Source: DASUFI01 sp036274635 | GTDB taxonomy: Bacteria > Planctomycetota > B15-G4 | Direction of reading: 5' to 3' | Assembly (NCBI GenBank): GCA_036274635.1 | Contig: DASUFI010000102.1 | Coordinates: forward strand, 1 to 24,115 | Length of the DNA stretch: 24,115 bases | Part shown: piece after piece, positions 16,870-24,115 of the stretch | Layout: each line of letters starts with the position of its first letter | Numbering within the stretch: the stretch's first letter is position 1 | The notes under the pieces: model-generated | The model's input: the letters and a program-made list of their open reading frames with translations, nothing else | Databases searched by the model: none | What the model was told of the DNA's origin: nothing | Made by a program: the position numbers and the translations under genes

Positions 16870-17493
16870 TTGGCACAGACCTCGCCGGATGCCAGCGACG
16901 ACCGGCCCCCGCGCGCCCCCTTCCTCGCCGTGGCCTTCGCCGCCAGCGCCGCCTTCTGCGCCATCTCCCTCTCCGGCGGAAGCGTCGCCAAGTACCGCTG
17001 GTCGGCGATCTTCCTGGTGCCCATCGTCTGGGCGATCTTCCTGCTCCGCCGCCGCCTGGCGCTGCGCCCGCTGCACTTCGCCTTGCTGGCCGTGGGGCTG
17101 CTGGCGCACGACATGGGCGCCTTCGGCTGGTACCAGCGCAAGCCCCTCGGCCTGCAGTACGACTGGTACGTGCACTTCTTCTTCGGCGTCGTGGGCGGGC
17201 TCGTCGTGGCGCGCACGCTCGAGCAGCGGCTCGCTCTTCGCGGTGCACCCCGGGCCCTGCTGAGCGTGCTCGTGATCGTGGGCCTCGGCGCCGTCCACGA
17301 GATCATCGAGGCCGCCAGCACGGCGCGGCTGGGCCCCGAGTACGGAATGCTCATCGTCGGGGCCGACGATCCGTACGACACGCAGGAGGACATGTTCAAC
17401 AACCTGCTGGGGGCGAGCCTGGCGCAGCTGCTCCACGGGCGACGGCGCACGGACGGCCTCGACGCCCCGAGCGATCGTGGACGCAGGAGCTGA
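16870..17493 (+). CDS. DUF2238 (YjdF-like) inner membrane protein
   Basis: 207 residues with about six helices. It carries the acidic and histidine motifs of PF09997: LLAHDMGAFGWYQRK (H80, D81), YDWYVHFFFGVVGG (D98, H102), GAVHEIIEAAS (H143, E144, E147) and PYDTQEDMFNNLLGA (D170, D174). These residues could bind a metal within the membrane, but the family has no settled function. No ATG is available before the first helix, so TTG at 16870 is used, with GGAG at 16855-16858 11 nt upstream. The stop overlaps the start of a broken DUF72 gene (TGATG at 17491-17495), so the two once formed a coupled pair. The 144-nt gap after arsI shows no terminator and read-through is possible. Confidence 0.85.
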   Translation: MAQTSPDASDDRPPRAPFLAVAFAASAAFCAISLSGGSVAKYRWSAIFLVPIVWAIFLLRRRLALRPLHFALLAVGLLAHDMGAFGWYQRKPLGLQYDWYVHFFFGVVGGLVVARTLEQRLALRGAPRALLSVLVIVGLGAVHEIIEAASTARLGPEYGMLIVGADDPYDTQEDMFNNLLGASLAQLLHGRRRTDGLDAPSDRGRRS

Positions 17494-17558
17494 TGCCCGG
17501 CGCCCTTCGCGTCGGCATCGGCGGCTGGTCCTTCGACGATTGGCGCGTCAGCTTCTAC
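17493..17558 (+). pseudogene. 5' stub of a DUF72 (YecE-like) gene
   Basis: ATG at 17493 overlaps the preceding stop and has AGGAG at 17485-17489. The first 22 codons read MPGALRVGIGGWSFDDWRVS then FY, the N-terminal signature of DUF72 proteins (usually RVGTGGWSYxDWRGxFYP). After the FY codons (ending 17558) similarity stops at once. The frame goes on for 54 more codons, antisense to the end of the FG-GAP gene at 17578. A full DUF72 protein has about 230-300 residues, so over 90 percent is gone. The break is a rearrangement end point about 20 nt from the neighbouring stop codon. Confidence 0.8.
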
Positions 17559-17577
17559 CGGCGCCGGAGCCCGGCGG

Positions 17578-19560
17578 CTACGGCGTGCAGAGGGCGATCT
17601 CGAGGCCGTTCGAGGCCGCGCCGATGCCGTGGGGCTTCGAGGGATCCAGGGCGAAGGCCTGCAGGTCGAGCACGACGCCCGCGAAGGCCTCGTCGCCCGG
17701 CAGGATCGCCGCGAGGCTGACCGCGCCGGTGCCGTCGAAGGCCAGCGGGAAGAGGAGCATCTGTCCCGGATCGACGAGAAGCGTGCCGCCGAAGAGGCTC
17801 GCGCGCGCCGCTCCCACGGCGATCAGGCCGGGCTGGCCGGGCGGGCCGCCGCTCACGGTGACCGCGAAGCTGGCCCCCAGGACCGGGTCGCCGCCCGCGG
17901 CGAGCGCCAGCGATCCCGCGGGCCCATAGCTCTCGGCGCCGCAGACCACGAAGCTCTCGGGGCCGGAAACGGACGTGTTGTCGTACGGGTCGCTCGCCTG
18001 GATGCGGTAGTCCACGTGCATGCCGACGAGCCCCGTCGAAGCCGGCGCCGGCTGCACGAGGCCGCGGAAGATCTGGCCGCCGATGTGGGACATGGCGGCC
18101 GAGCTGGAGCCGGTCTCGCCCAGCTTGTCCGTGTCCATGAGCAGCCGGGCGGTCTCGAACGTCCGCCCGTCGTCCCACACGGAGTCCTGGATCCAGGCGT
18201 GGCGCACGAGCCCGCCGGACGTGATCGTGGCCAGCGTCACCGTCACCGGCGCGGCCTGAACGCGCCCGATGCGCGGCGGCAGCGTGTCGGCCGGACCCGT
18301 GTTGCGGTAGTAACGGTCGGTGAAGTTGCCGCTCTCGCCCTGTCCGGTGATCGCGTCGTAGTCGCCGTCGCCGTCGAAGTCCGCCATGCACATGTCGAGG
18401 CTCGAGTCCGTGATCTGGGTGAAGCCAAGCCCGGGGGTGCAGTTCAGGAACCCCGGGCCGAACACGCCGGAACTGAAGTACAGCTTTTCCTGCTGGCCCG
18501 ACAGCGAGACGGTGATCACGTCCATGTCGCCATCGTCGTCGGCGTCGATGAGCACGAACTCGTTGTCGTCCTGGCTGGCTGGTACGCCGGTCAGCGTGGT
18601 GCTGGTGAGAGCGAACGAAAGCGTCCCCGTGTCGCTCAGGAAGTTCTGGAGCGTGCCATCGGTGAAACCGCTCACCCCCATGAAGGCCGCGTCGAGATCG
18701 CTGTCGCCGTCGAGATCTCCCCATTCGGCCTCGTAGGTGGAACTGCTGGCGGAGGGGATCACGGTGGTGTCCACGGTGAAGTGGGCCTGCGCGTCGTTGA
18801 AGTAGACCTGCGTCTGGGGCGACTTGCCGTCGATGATCACATCGAGGTCGAAGTCATTGTCGATGTCGAAGATCTTGGCGTTCTGGGCTCCGACCTTGTT
18901 CACGGCATTGAGCCACGTCGCCTGCTCGGTGAAGTAGCCGTTTCCGTCGTTGATCATCAGGCGCGCCTTGCCCCCCGGCCCGGAAAAGGACTGCGGGCCG
19001 GCATCGGTGAAGACGATGTCCATGTCTCCATCGTCGTCGAGGTCTCCCACGCCTGCACTGAAGCAATTGAGGAACAGGGGCGGGAGCCTGCCGCTCTCTT
19101 CGACCCACTCCAGCGTGCCCGGTTGCTTCATCAGCAGGTGCTGTCTGGCTCCGAAGGCGCTGGCCAGCACGATGTCGTCGTGCCCGTCAGCGTCGAAGTC
19201 GGCCACCGACGCGCCCTTGCCATGCATGGTCAGGCCGGAAGGCAGATAGGACGAGGTCGCGTCGACGAAGACGGGATTGCCGCCGCTCGTGCCGGTGTTG
19301 AGCAGCAGGATCGGAGGCAGCGGGAACGTTCCCGTCGCTCCGAAGTCGCCCGGCACCGACCAGCCGTTGGCGTGCACGAACAGCACGTCCCAGCGACCGT
19401 CCTCGTCGGCATCCACCGGCGTGACGGCCTCGGTCCAGTAGTCCGTCGGGACGGGCAGGAGGCCGGGTTGCTGCTGGAACTGCTGGCCCGCGGCTCCCCG
19501 CGCGGCGAGGCAGAAGAGCAAGCATGACAGTCCGAGTCGCGCCTGTGGATGTTCGAGCAT
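17578..19560 (-). CDS. Secreted VCBS/FG-GAP repeat protein
   Basis: 660 residues from the ATG at 19558-19560, chosen because GGAGGAG (19566-19572) lies 5 nt upstream. A signal peptide (LGLSCLLFCLAARGAAG, cut near residue 25) is followed by VCBS/FG-GAP-like blades with calcium-loop motifs: DADEDGRWD, DFDADGHDD, DLDDDGDMD, DIDNDFDLD, DLDGDSDLD, DADDDGDMD and DFDGDGDYD. This points to a calcium-dependent seven-bladed propeller up to about residue 420. A second beta-rich part includes VRHAWIQDSVWDDGRTFETA. The C-terminus (from YGPAGSLALAAGG, with FGGTLLVDPGQ and ending SNGLEIALCTP) is a divergent version of the module on the other secreted proteins here. The gene points towards the truncated DUF72 stub. 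Role unknown; probably extracellular binding or adhesion. Confidence 0.88.
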   Translation of the reverse strand: MLEHPQARLGLSCLLFCLAARGAAGQQFQQQPGLLPVPTDYWTEAVTPVDADEDGRWDVLFVHANGWSVPGDFGATGTFPLPPILLLNTGTSGGNPVFVDATSSYLPSGLTMHGKGASVADFDADGHDDIVLASAFGARQHLLMKQPGTLEWVEESGRLPPLFLNCFSAGVGDLDDDGDMDIVFTDAGPQSFSGPGGKARLMINDGNGYFTEQATWLNAVNKVGAQNAKIFDIDNDFDLDVIIDGKSPQTQVYFNDAQAHFTVDTTVIPSASSSTYEAEWGDLDGDSDLDAAFMGVSGFTDGTLQNFLSDTGTLSFALTSTTLTGVPASQDDNEFVLIDADDDGDMDVITVSLSGQQEKLYFSSGVFGPGFLNCTPGLGFTQITDSSLDMCMADFDGDGDYDAITGQGESGNFTDRYYRNTGPADTLPPRIGRVQAAPVTVTLATITSGGLVRHAWIQDSVWDDGRTFETARLLMDTDKLGETGSSSAAMSHIGGQIFRGLVQPAPASTGLVGMHVDYRIQASDPYDNTSVSGPESFVVCGAESYGPAGSLALAAGGDPVLGASFAVTVSGGPPGQPGLIAVGAARASLFGGTLLVDPGQMLLFPLAFDGTGAVSLAAILPGDEAFAGVVLDLQAFALDPSKPHGIGAASNGLEIALCTP

Positions 19561-19593
19561 GGGAACTCCTCCAGCTTCGACGTCGCTCACGGA

Positions 19594-19827
19594 TCAAAGA
19601 CAGGTGAGCCAGCAGCCTATCGGGGCCGCGCAAACCGGCAAGACCTCGACACGACGGCGATCAGAGATACGGCTCCATCTCCTCAACTTCGACGGACGAA
19701 CCTCGTCGCGCTCACCGCCGCGCGCGAGGCGCACCTCGTGCTGCACGGTGAGCTCGACCAGGGGCTGCTTCGGGTCGATCACCGTGCCGTAACTCAGGAA
19801 GACCCCGAGCAGGAAGACCGCGACCAC
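19594..19827 (-). other. Doubtful small reading frame, possibly a gene fragment
   Basis: A GTG-started frame of 77 codons lies between the tRNA and the FG-GAP gene on the same strand. The first 45 codons or so show the strong GC3 bias of real genes here and encode a membrane helix, VVAVFLLGVFLSYGTVIDPK, then QPLVELTVQHEVRLARGG. After about base 19690 the codon bias collapses and the rest looks non-coding. No family is recognised. It may be the start of a gene cut by rearrangement. The rest of 19561-19935 shows only the upstream region of the FG-GAP gene. Confidence 0.3.
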
Positions 19828-19935
19828 CGCAGGAGGGGGAGGCGGGCACCAGCAACTCTCCTCGCGACCCTCGGCCGAGATGGGGCCGGTGGACCCAACC
19901 GCGCGCCCGGGATGGATCCGCTTCGTCTCGAGGCT

Positions 19936-20012
<77 letters not shown>

Positions 20013-20122
20013 TCACCGTGGCCTTGCAAGAACTGACAACGCCCTTTCGGGCGCCGCGATCGAGGGGCCAATGTCCTCTTCCGGAAGGGCGCCCGTCAAG
20101 CCCCGGCGCAGGCGCAAGCAGG

Positions 20123-20128
20123 CATAAT
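20123..20128 (+). promoter_or_regulatory. Possible -10 element of the first FG-GAP paralogue
   Basis: CATAAT within GGCATAATG lies 57 nt before the ATG at 20180. The second paralogue has CATGAT within GGCATGATG at exactly the same distance (22297-22302). No good -35 hexamer is visible in front of either, so the call rests on the AT-rich match and the shared spacing. Confidence 0.35.
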
Positions 20129-20179
20129 GGGGCGCACAGGCCGCGGAAAGGGCCTGCTTCCCGGAGAAGGAGTGCCCCC

Positions 20180-22213
20180 ATGGTCGCTTGCCTGCGTCGT
20201 GGCGTGTCTGGTTTCGCCTTGCTCGTTCTCGCGGGTGCTGCCGCCGCCCAATTCGACCAGTTCGGGTGGACCTTCTCCCCGGGCGGCGCCGGCAGCGGGG
20301 GCAACGTGACACCCACCACGATGACCATCGACGGGGCCGACGGCAGCTTCTGCAGCGGCGGCTCGACCGCGGCCTTCACCTCGGTGGCGCCCTATGACCT
20401 GCTGATCTCGGCCGACTACACCGTCACGAACCAGGACAAGGGCGGCTCCAGCGCCGACTACCTGGTCACGATCGTCAACGGAGAGGAGACGATGGTCTCG
20501 GGCCAGTGCTTCGGCTGCCAGCTGGTGCTGGAGGTGCCGGCGGGCGCGACCTTCGGCTTCGGCGTGCATTCGTTCGACTGCGTCTTCGGACCGGCCCAGG
20601 CTGTGCTGACGCATCTGCTGGTGCAGCCGGCGCCGGGCGAGTTGACGGCCCCGGGCGTCGACGTCGGCGGGCAGTTCGGCGCGGCGCTCACGGCGCTCGC
20701 CGACCTCAATGGCGACGGCGTGCCCGAGGTGGCCGTCGGCGCGCCGCTCGCGGCCGGCAGCAAGGGCCGCGTCACGACCCACGACGGGTCCAACCTGGCC
20801 GTCGTGCGCACACTGGTCGGCGTGAATAGCGGCGATCATCTTGGCTCCTCGCTGGCGGTGGTGGGCGACCTCGACGGCGACGGCGTCGTCGACCTGCTCG
20901 CGGGCGCGCCGGACATGGACATCGCCGGCCACGATGCCGGCGCCGCGCGCCTGTACTCGGGCTTCACCGGCGCGCTGCTGGACACGGTGCTCGCCGCCGC
21001 CGCGGGCGCCGGCGACCATTTCGGCCGTGCGCTCGTGAGTCCGGGCGATGTGGACGGCGACGGCGTGGACGACCTGCTCATCGGCGCACCCCAGCACGAC
21101 GGCACGGGCACCGACTCGGGCCGCGCGGAGCTGCTGTCGGGCGCCACCGGCGCGCTGCTGGGCGCGTGGGACGGCCTGCCCGGCGACACGCTGGGCTCCG
21201 CGCTGGCCGGGCTCGGGGACGTGGATGGCGACGGCGTGCCCGACTTGCTGATCGGCTCGCCCAAGGCCGACGTGCTGGCGAAGGACTCAGGCTTGGCGCA
21301 GATGATCTCGGGCGCCACGGGTGCCGTGCTGCACGACCTCGCTCAGCTGCCATGCAACGGCGACGCCGGCGACGAGTTCGGCACCGCGGTCGCGTCGGTC
21401 GGCGACGTGGACGGCGACGGCGTGCCCGACGCGGTGATGAGCGCGCCGGGAGATGACTGCATCGGCTACGCCGAAGGCGGCTCGCTGTGGCTCTTCTCGG
21501 GCGCCGACGCTCACGAGCTCTGGCACCTCAACGGCGCGGACGTGGGCGCCAACCTCGGCGTCGCGCTGGCCGGTCCTGGCGACGTGGACGGCAACGGCGT
21601 GCCCGACATCCTGGTCGGCTCGCCGCTGGCCGTGGTCCCGGCGCAAACGGGGAAGGCGCTGCTGCTCGACGGCGGCGACGGCCACCTGCTGCTCGGCCTG
21701 CACGGCGACTCGCCCGGGGACTTCTTCGGCGCCGCGGTCGCCGGCGCCGGCGACACGGACGGCGACGGCCTGCCCGACCTGCTCGTCGGCCGGCCGGAGC
21801 TGCAGATCATCGGGCCCGGCTCGGTGCACTCGGTGCACCCGGCCTTCCTGTGGACCGACCTCGGCCATGCGCTCGCGGGCAGCGCCGGCCTCCCACAGCT
21901 CGCCGGTCAGGGCCTGCTCCTTGAGGGCTGGCCGCTCAAGCTGACGCTCAGCTCGACGGCGCCTGGCAAGCCCACGACACTTGTGATCGGCCTGCAGGCC
22001 CTGGCCGCGCCCTTCAAGGGGGGTGTGATGGTGCCCGATCCCGACCTGCTGCTCACCGGCCTGGTCAGCTCAGCCTCCAAGCTCGAGCTCGCGGTGCACC
22101 AGCCGGCCGGCATTCCTCCGGGCACGCAGCTCTACCTGCAGATGTGGCTCGTGGACGCCGCCGGCCCCAAGGGCCTCGCGGCCAGCAACGCCCTGCACGC
22201 CGACTTCCCCTGA
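20180..22213 (+). CDS. Secreted seven-blade FG-GAP protein, paralogue 1
   Basis: 677 residues. ATG 20180 has AAGGAG (20167-20172) 7 nt upstream. A signal peptide (1-23, ending AAAA) is followed by an N-terminal domain of about 130 residues that I do not recognise, with cysteines C58, C110, C113 and C134 and the motif CFGCQLVLEV. Seven FG-GAP repeats span about 163-580, each of the form FGxALxxxGDVDGDGVPDLLIGAP, as in integrin alpha propellers; most carry a DxDGDG calcium loop. The C-terminal module begins WTDLGHALAGSAG and includes PFKGG and SNALHADFP. The protein is probably extracellular or on the cell surface. A paralogue follows after 140 nt in the same direction, so this is a tandem duplication. 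No enzymatic motif is visible. Confidence 0.9.
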   Translation: MVACLRRGVSGFALLVLAGAAAAQFDQFGWTFSPGGAGSGGNVTPTTMTIDGADGSFCSGGSTAAFTSVAPYDLLISADYTVTNQDKGGSSADYLVTIVNGEETMVSGQCFGCQLVLEVPAGATFGFGVHSFDCVFGPAQAVLTHLLVQPAPGELTAPGVDVGGQFGAALTALADLNGDGVPEVAVGAPLAAGSKGRVTTHDGSNLAVVRTLVGVNSGDHLGSSLAVVGDLDGDGVVDLLAGAPDMDIAGHDAGAARLYSGFTGALLDTVLAAAAGAGDHFGRALVSPGDVDGDGVDDLLIGAPQHDGTGTDSGRAELLSGATGALLGAWDGLPGDTLGSALAGLGDVDGDGVPDLLIGSPKADVLAKDSGLAQMISGATGAVLHDLAQLPCNGDAGDEFGTAVASVGDVDGDGVPDAVMSAPGDDCIGYAEGGSLWLFSGADAHELWHLNGADVGANLGVALAGPGDVDGNGVPDILVGSPLAVVPAQTGKALLLDGGDGHLLLGLHGDSPGDFFGAAVAGAGDTDGDGLPDLLVGRPELQIIGPGSVHSVHPAFLWTDLGHALAGSAGLPQLAGQGLLLEGWPLKLTLSSTAPGKPTTLVIGLQALAAPFKGGVMVPDPDLLLTGLVSSASKLELAVHQPAGIPPGTQLYLQMWLVDAAGPKGLAASNALHADFP

Positions 22214-22296
22214 GCGGCCGCGCGGCGCCCGACTCGCGGGCCGTGGCGCGCCGCATGCCGGGCTCGGTGCGGAGTCCCCGGTCCGCCCCGCGGTGG

Positions 22297-22302
22297 CATG
22301 AT
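22297..22302 (+). promoter_or_regulatory. Possible -10 element of the second FG-GAP paralogue
   Basis: CATGAT within GGCATGATG lies 57 nt before ATG 22354, the same distance as the CATAAT before the first paralogue. It may be a retained promoter part of the duplicated unit; no -35 element is clear. Confidence 0.3.
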
Positions 22303-22322
22303 GTGACCCGGCCGGGACATCA
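22299..22322 (+). repeat. Inverted repeat in the leader of the second FG-GAP paralogue
   Basis: TGATGTGACCCGG (22299-22311) and CCGGGACATCA (22312-22322) are complementary except for a two-base bulge (GA). The hairpin would lie 31 nt before the start codon and overlaps the putative -10 element. The first paralogue has no matching structure. It could be a protein-binding site or mRNA leader hairpin. Confidence 0.4.
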
Positions 22323-22353
22323 CGGCTGTGCAGGCCCGGCCAAGGGAGAGGCC

Positions 22354-24115
22354 ATGCTCGCGCACACGTCGGTCCGTCGTCTCGCGCTCCTCGCCAGTCT
22401 CGTCCTGCTCGCCGGCCCGGCGCGCGCGCAGTTCGGCCAGTTCACCTGGACCTTCAGCGCGACCGGCACCGGCAGCGGCAGCGTCTCGCCCTTCGCGATG
22501 ATCATCCATGGCCCCGATGCCAGCTGCTGCGCCAGCTCCGTGGCCTCGTTCATGAGCGTGGCGCCCTACGACCTCGTCCTCGTCGTCGACTACGACGTCG
22601 AGAACTTCGACAAGGCCGGCCCCGATTACGACTACCTTGTTGCGTTCGACGATCGCGGGATGCAATACGTCGCCGGCGATTGCTTCGGCTGCCAGCTGGT
22701 GCTCGAGGTGTCGGCGGGCAGCAGCTTCGGCTTCGGCGTGTTCTCCGCGGACTCCTTTTTCGGCGGAGCCGTGGCGACCCTGACCAACCTCCTGGTGCAG
22801 CCGGCGCCGCACGGGCCGGGCGCGGCGGGCACCGCGACGGGGGGCCAGTTCGGCGCCGCGCTCGCGACCCTCAGCGATGTTCAGGGGGACGGCGCGCCGG
22901 AGATCGCCGTGGGCGCGCCGGGCGTGGCCGCCGAGAAGGGTCGCGTGACCGTGCACGACGGCGCCAACTTCGCGGTGGTGCGCACGTTCGACGGCGCGGC
23001 GGCCGGCGACCGCTTCGGTGCCGCGCTCGCGGGCGTCGGCGACCAGGATGGCGATGGCTTCGTCGACCTGCTCGTCGGCGCTCCGCGCTCGGACGTGGGC
23101 TACCCCAACGGCGGCGCGGTGCGCCTCTACTCCCTGGCCACGGGGCTGCTGGCCGAGCTGCCCGGCAGCGCGAGCGCCGACGAGTTCGGGCGCGCGCTGG
23201 CCGACGCGGGCGACGTCGACGGCGACGGGCTGCACGACCTGCTCATCGACGCGCCGCGCCACGACGGCGTCGGCGCCGACAGCGGCCAGGTGGTGATCCT
23301 GGCCGGAGGCACGTACGCCCTGTTGGCGAGCTGGGAGGGCGCCGCGGCCGGCGACCAGTTCGGCTCAGCGGTCGCGGGCGTGGGCGACCTCGACGGCGAC
23401 GGCGTCCCCGACGTGGCCATCGGCACGCCTCTCGCGGACATGCTGGCCACCAATTCGGGCCGCGCGCAGCTCTTCTCCGGCGCCACGGGGGCCCTGCTGC
23501 ACGAGCTGGCTCCGTTGTCGTGCAACGGCGACACGGGCGACCACTTCGGCAGCGCGGTCGCGGGCGTCGGCGACGTGGACGGCGACGGCACGCCCGACGT
23601 CGCGGTGGGCGTGCCTGGCGAGAGCTGCTCGGGCAACGGCTCCAGCGGCGCGCTGCGCGTCTACTCGGGCGCCGACGGGCAGCTGCTGACGAATGTCTTC
23701 GGCGCGAACAACGAGGGCTTCCTCGGGCAATCCCTCGCCGGCCCCGGCGATGCGAACGTCGACGGCGTGCCGGACCTGCTCGTCGGCTCGCCCGGATTCC
23801 AGTTCCCGGCGCAGACCGGCAGTGCGCTGCTTCTCTCCGGCGTCGACGACGGCGTGCTGCTCGGCCTGGCCGGCTCGCAGTTCGAGGACGGCTTCGGGTC
23901 GGCCGTCGCGGCGCCGGGCGACACGAACGGCGACGGCCGGATGGACGCGCTCATCGGCGCGCCGGCGACCTTCACGGGAGATCTCGGCACGGCGCGGCTC
24001 GTGCAGCCGGACTTCCTGTGGACCGACGTCGGTCACGCGCTGGCCGGCGCCGGCACGCCGGAGCTCGACGGCGAAGGACTGCTGGCGCCGGGCACGCCCT
24101 TTGCCCTGGCGCTGG
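22354..24115 (+). CDS. Secreted seven-blade FG-GAP protein, paralogue 2, cut by window end
   Basis: 587 codons are visible before the window ends. ATG 22354 follows the purine-rich AAGGGAGAG (22342-22350). A signal peptide (to about residue 25, GPARAQ) precedes the same unrecognised N-terminal domain as in paralogue 1, aligned without gaps for about 150 residues: C58, C110 and C113, CFGCQLVLEV, and LLVQPAP at 146-152. Seven FG-GAP repeats follow, for example GDRFGAALAGVGDQDGDG and GDHFGSAVAGVGDVDGDG; the sixth has a weakened loop (DANVDG). The C-terminal module starts FLWTDVGHALAGAG and is truncated by the window edge. The missing part should be about 90 residues judging from the paralogue. 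Confidence 0.9.
   Translation, partial: MLAHTSVRRLALLASLVLLAGPARAQFGQFTWTFSATGTGSGSVSPFAMIIHGPDASCCASSVASFMSVAPYDLVLVVDYDVENFDKAGPDYDYLVAFDDRGMQYVAGDCFGCQLVLEVSAGSSFGFGVFSADSFFGGAVATLTNLLVQPAPHGPGAAGTATGGQFGAALATLSDVQGDGAPEIAVGAPGVAAEKGRVTVHDGANFAVVRTFDGAAAGDRFGAALAGVGDQDGDGFVDLLVGAPRSDVGYPNGGAVRLYSLATGLLAELPGSASADEFGRALADAGDVDGDGLHDLLIDAPRHDGVGADSGQVVILAGGTYALLASWEGAAAGDQFGSAVAGVGDLDGDGVPDVAIGTPLADMLATNSGRAQLFSGATGALLHELAPLSCNGDTGDHFGSAVAGVGDVDGDGTPDVAVGVPGESCSGNGSSGALRVYSGADGQLLTNVFGANNEGFLGQSLAGPGDANVDGVPDLLVGSPGFQFPAQTGSALLLSGVDDGVLLGLAGSQFEDGFGSAVAAPGDTNGDGRMDALIGAPATFTGDLGTARLVQPDFLWTDVGHALAGAGTPELDGEGLLAPGTPFALAL

Noticed and set aside
16869..16886. Sigma-54-like TGGCAC followed by TCGCC
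   Set aside because: It lies at the start codon of the DUF2238 gene and the -12 element is poor (no TTGC), so it is likely chance.
20040..20053. Small hairpin CGCCC-TTTC-GGGCG as a terminator
   Set aside because: No T-run follows on either strand, and it lies upstream of the tRNA rather than behind a gene.
20641..24000. Periodic GGCGACGTGGACGGCGACGG-type DNA repeats as a CRISPR or satellite array
   Set aside because: They are the codons of FG-GAP calcium loops in open reading frames, spaced by variable protein sequence.

Overview
The window is very GC-rich with strong GC preference at third codon positions. It carries five genes for large secreted repeat proteins: a HAF-repeat protein, a 14-copy 'DVWAVG' repeat protein, and three FG-GAP/VCBS proteins. 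Four of them (the fourth cut by the window edge) end in the same kind of roughly 120-residue C-terminal module, and the fifth has a looser version. That module and the short ECF sigma factor at the left edge are typical of Planctomycetota. I infer an uncultured or poorly studied planctomycete; no marker gene here proves it.

Left part (1-4920): the 5' portion of an ECF sigma factor gene runs leftwards off the window. Two secreted-protein genes run rightwards, the second from a TTG start. Middle-left (4966-9579): a histidine-rich multi-pass membrane protein and a membrane-bound PAS histidine kinase lie on the minus strand. Divergent from the kinase are a receiver-only response regulator and, overlapping it by ATGA, an NtrC-type sigma-54 activator. 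Together these look like one signalling unit. A ChaA-type cation/proton antiporter follows (9719-10786).

Middle (10.8-17.6 kb) is an accessory-looking patchwork. A MarR regulator and a membrane-anchored GT20 trehalose-phosphate synthase form a minus-strand operon with a 26-bp palindrome upstream. Three broken genes lie around it: a phospholipase C-type phosphoesterase and a ClC chloride channel, each with a clean internal deletion and frame change, and a DUF72 gene cut after about 22 codons. Intact genes here are a tightly coupled trio (a winged-helix-like protein plus two 85-residue three-helix membrane proteins), a divergent arsR-arsI pair with a visible operator, and a DUF2238 membrane protein.

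Right part (17.6-24.1 kb): a minus-strand VCBS protein, an initiator tRNA-fMet, and two tandem paralogous seven-blade FG-GAP proteins with an unrecognised cysteine-containing N-terminal domain. The second paralogue runs off the right edge.

No CRISPR array, rRNA, transposase or integrase was seen. The most unusual items are the MarR palindrome, the cluster of gene relics with abrupt junctions, the coupled trio of small genes, and the C- and N-terminal modules shared among the secreted proteins.
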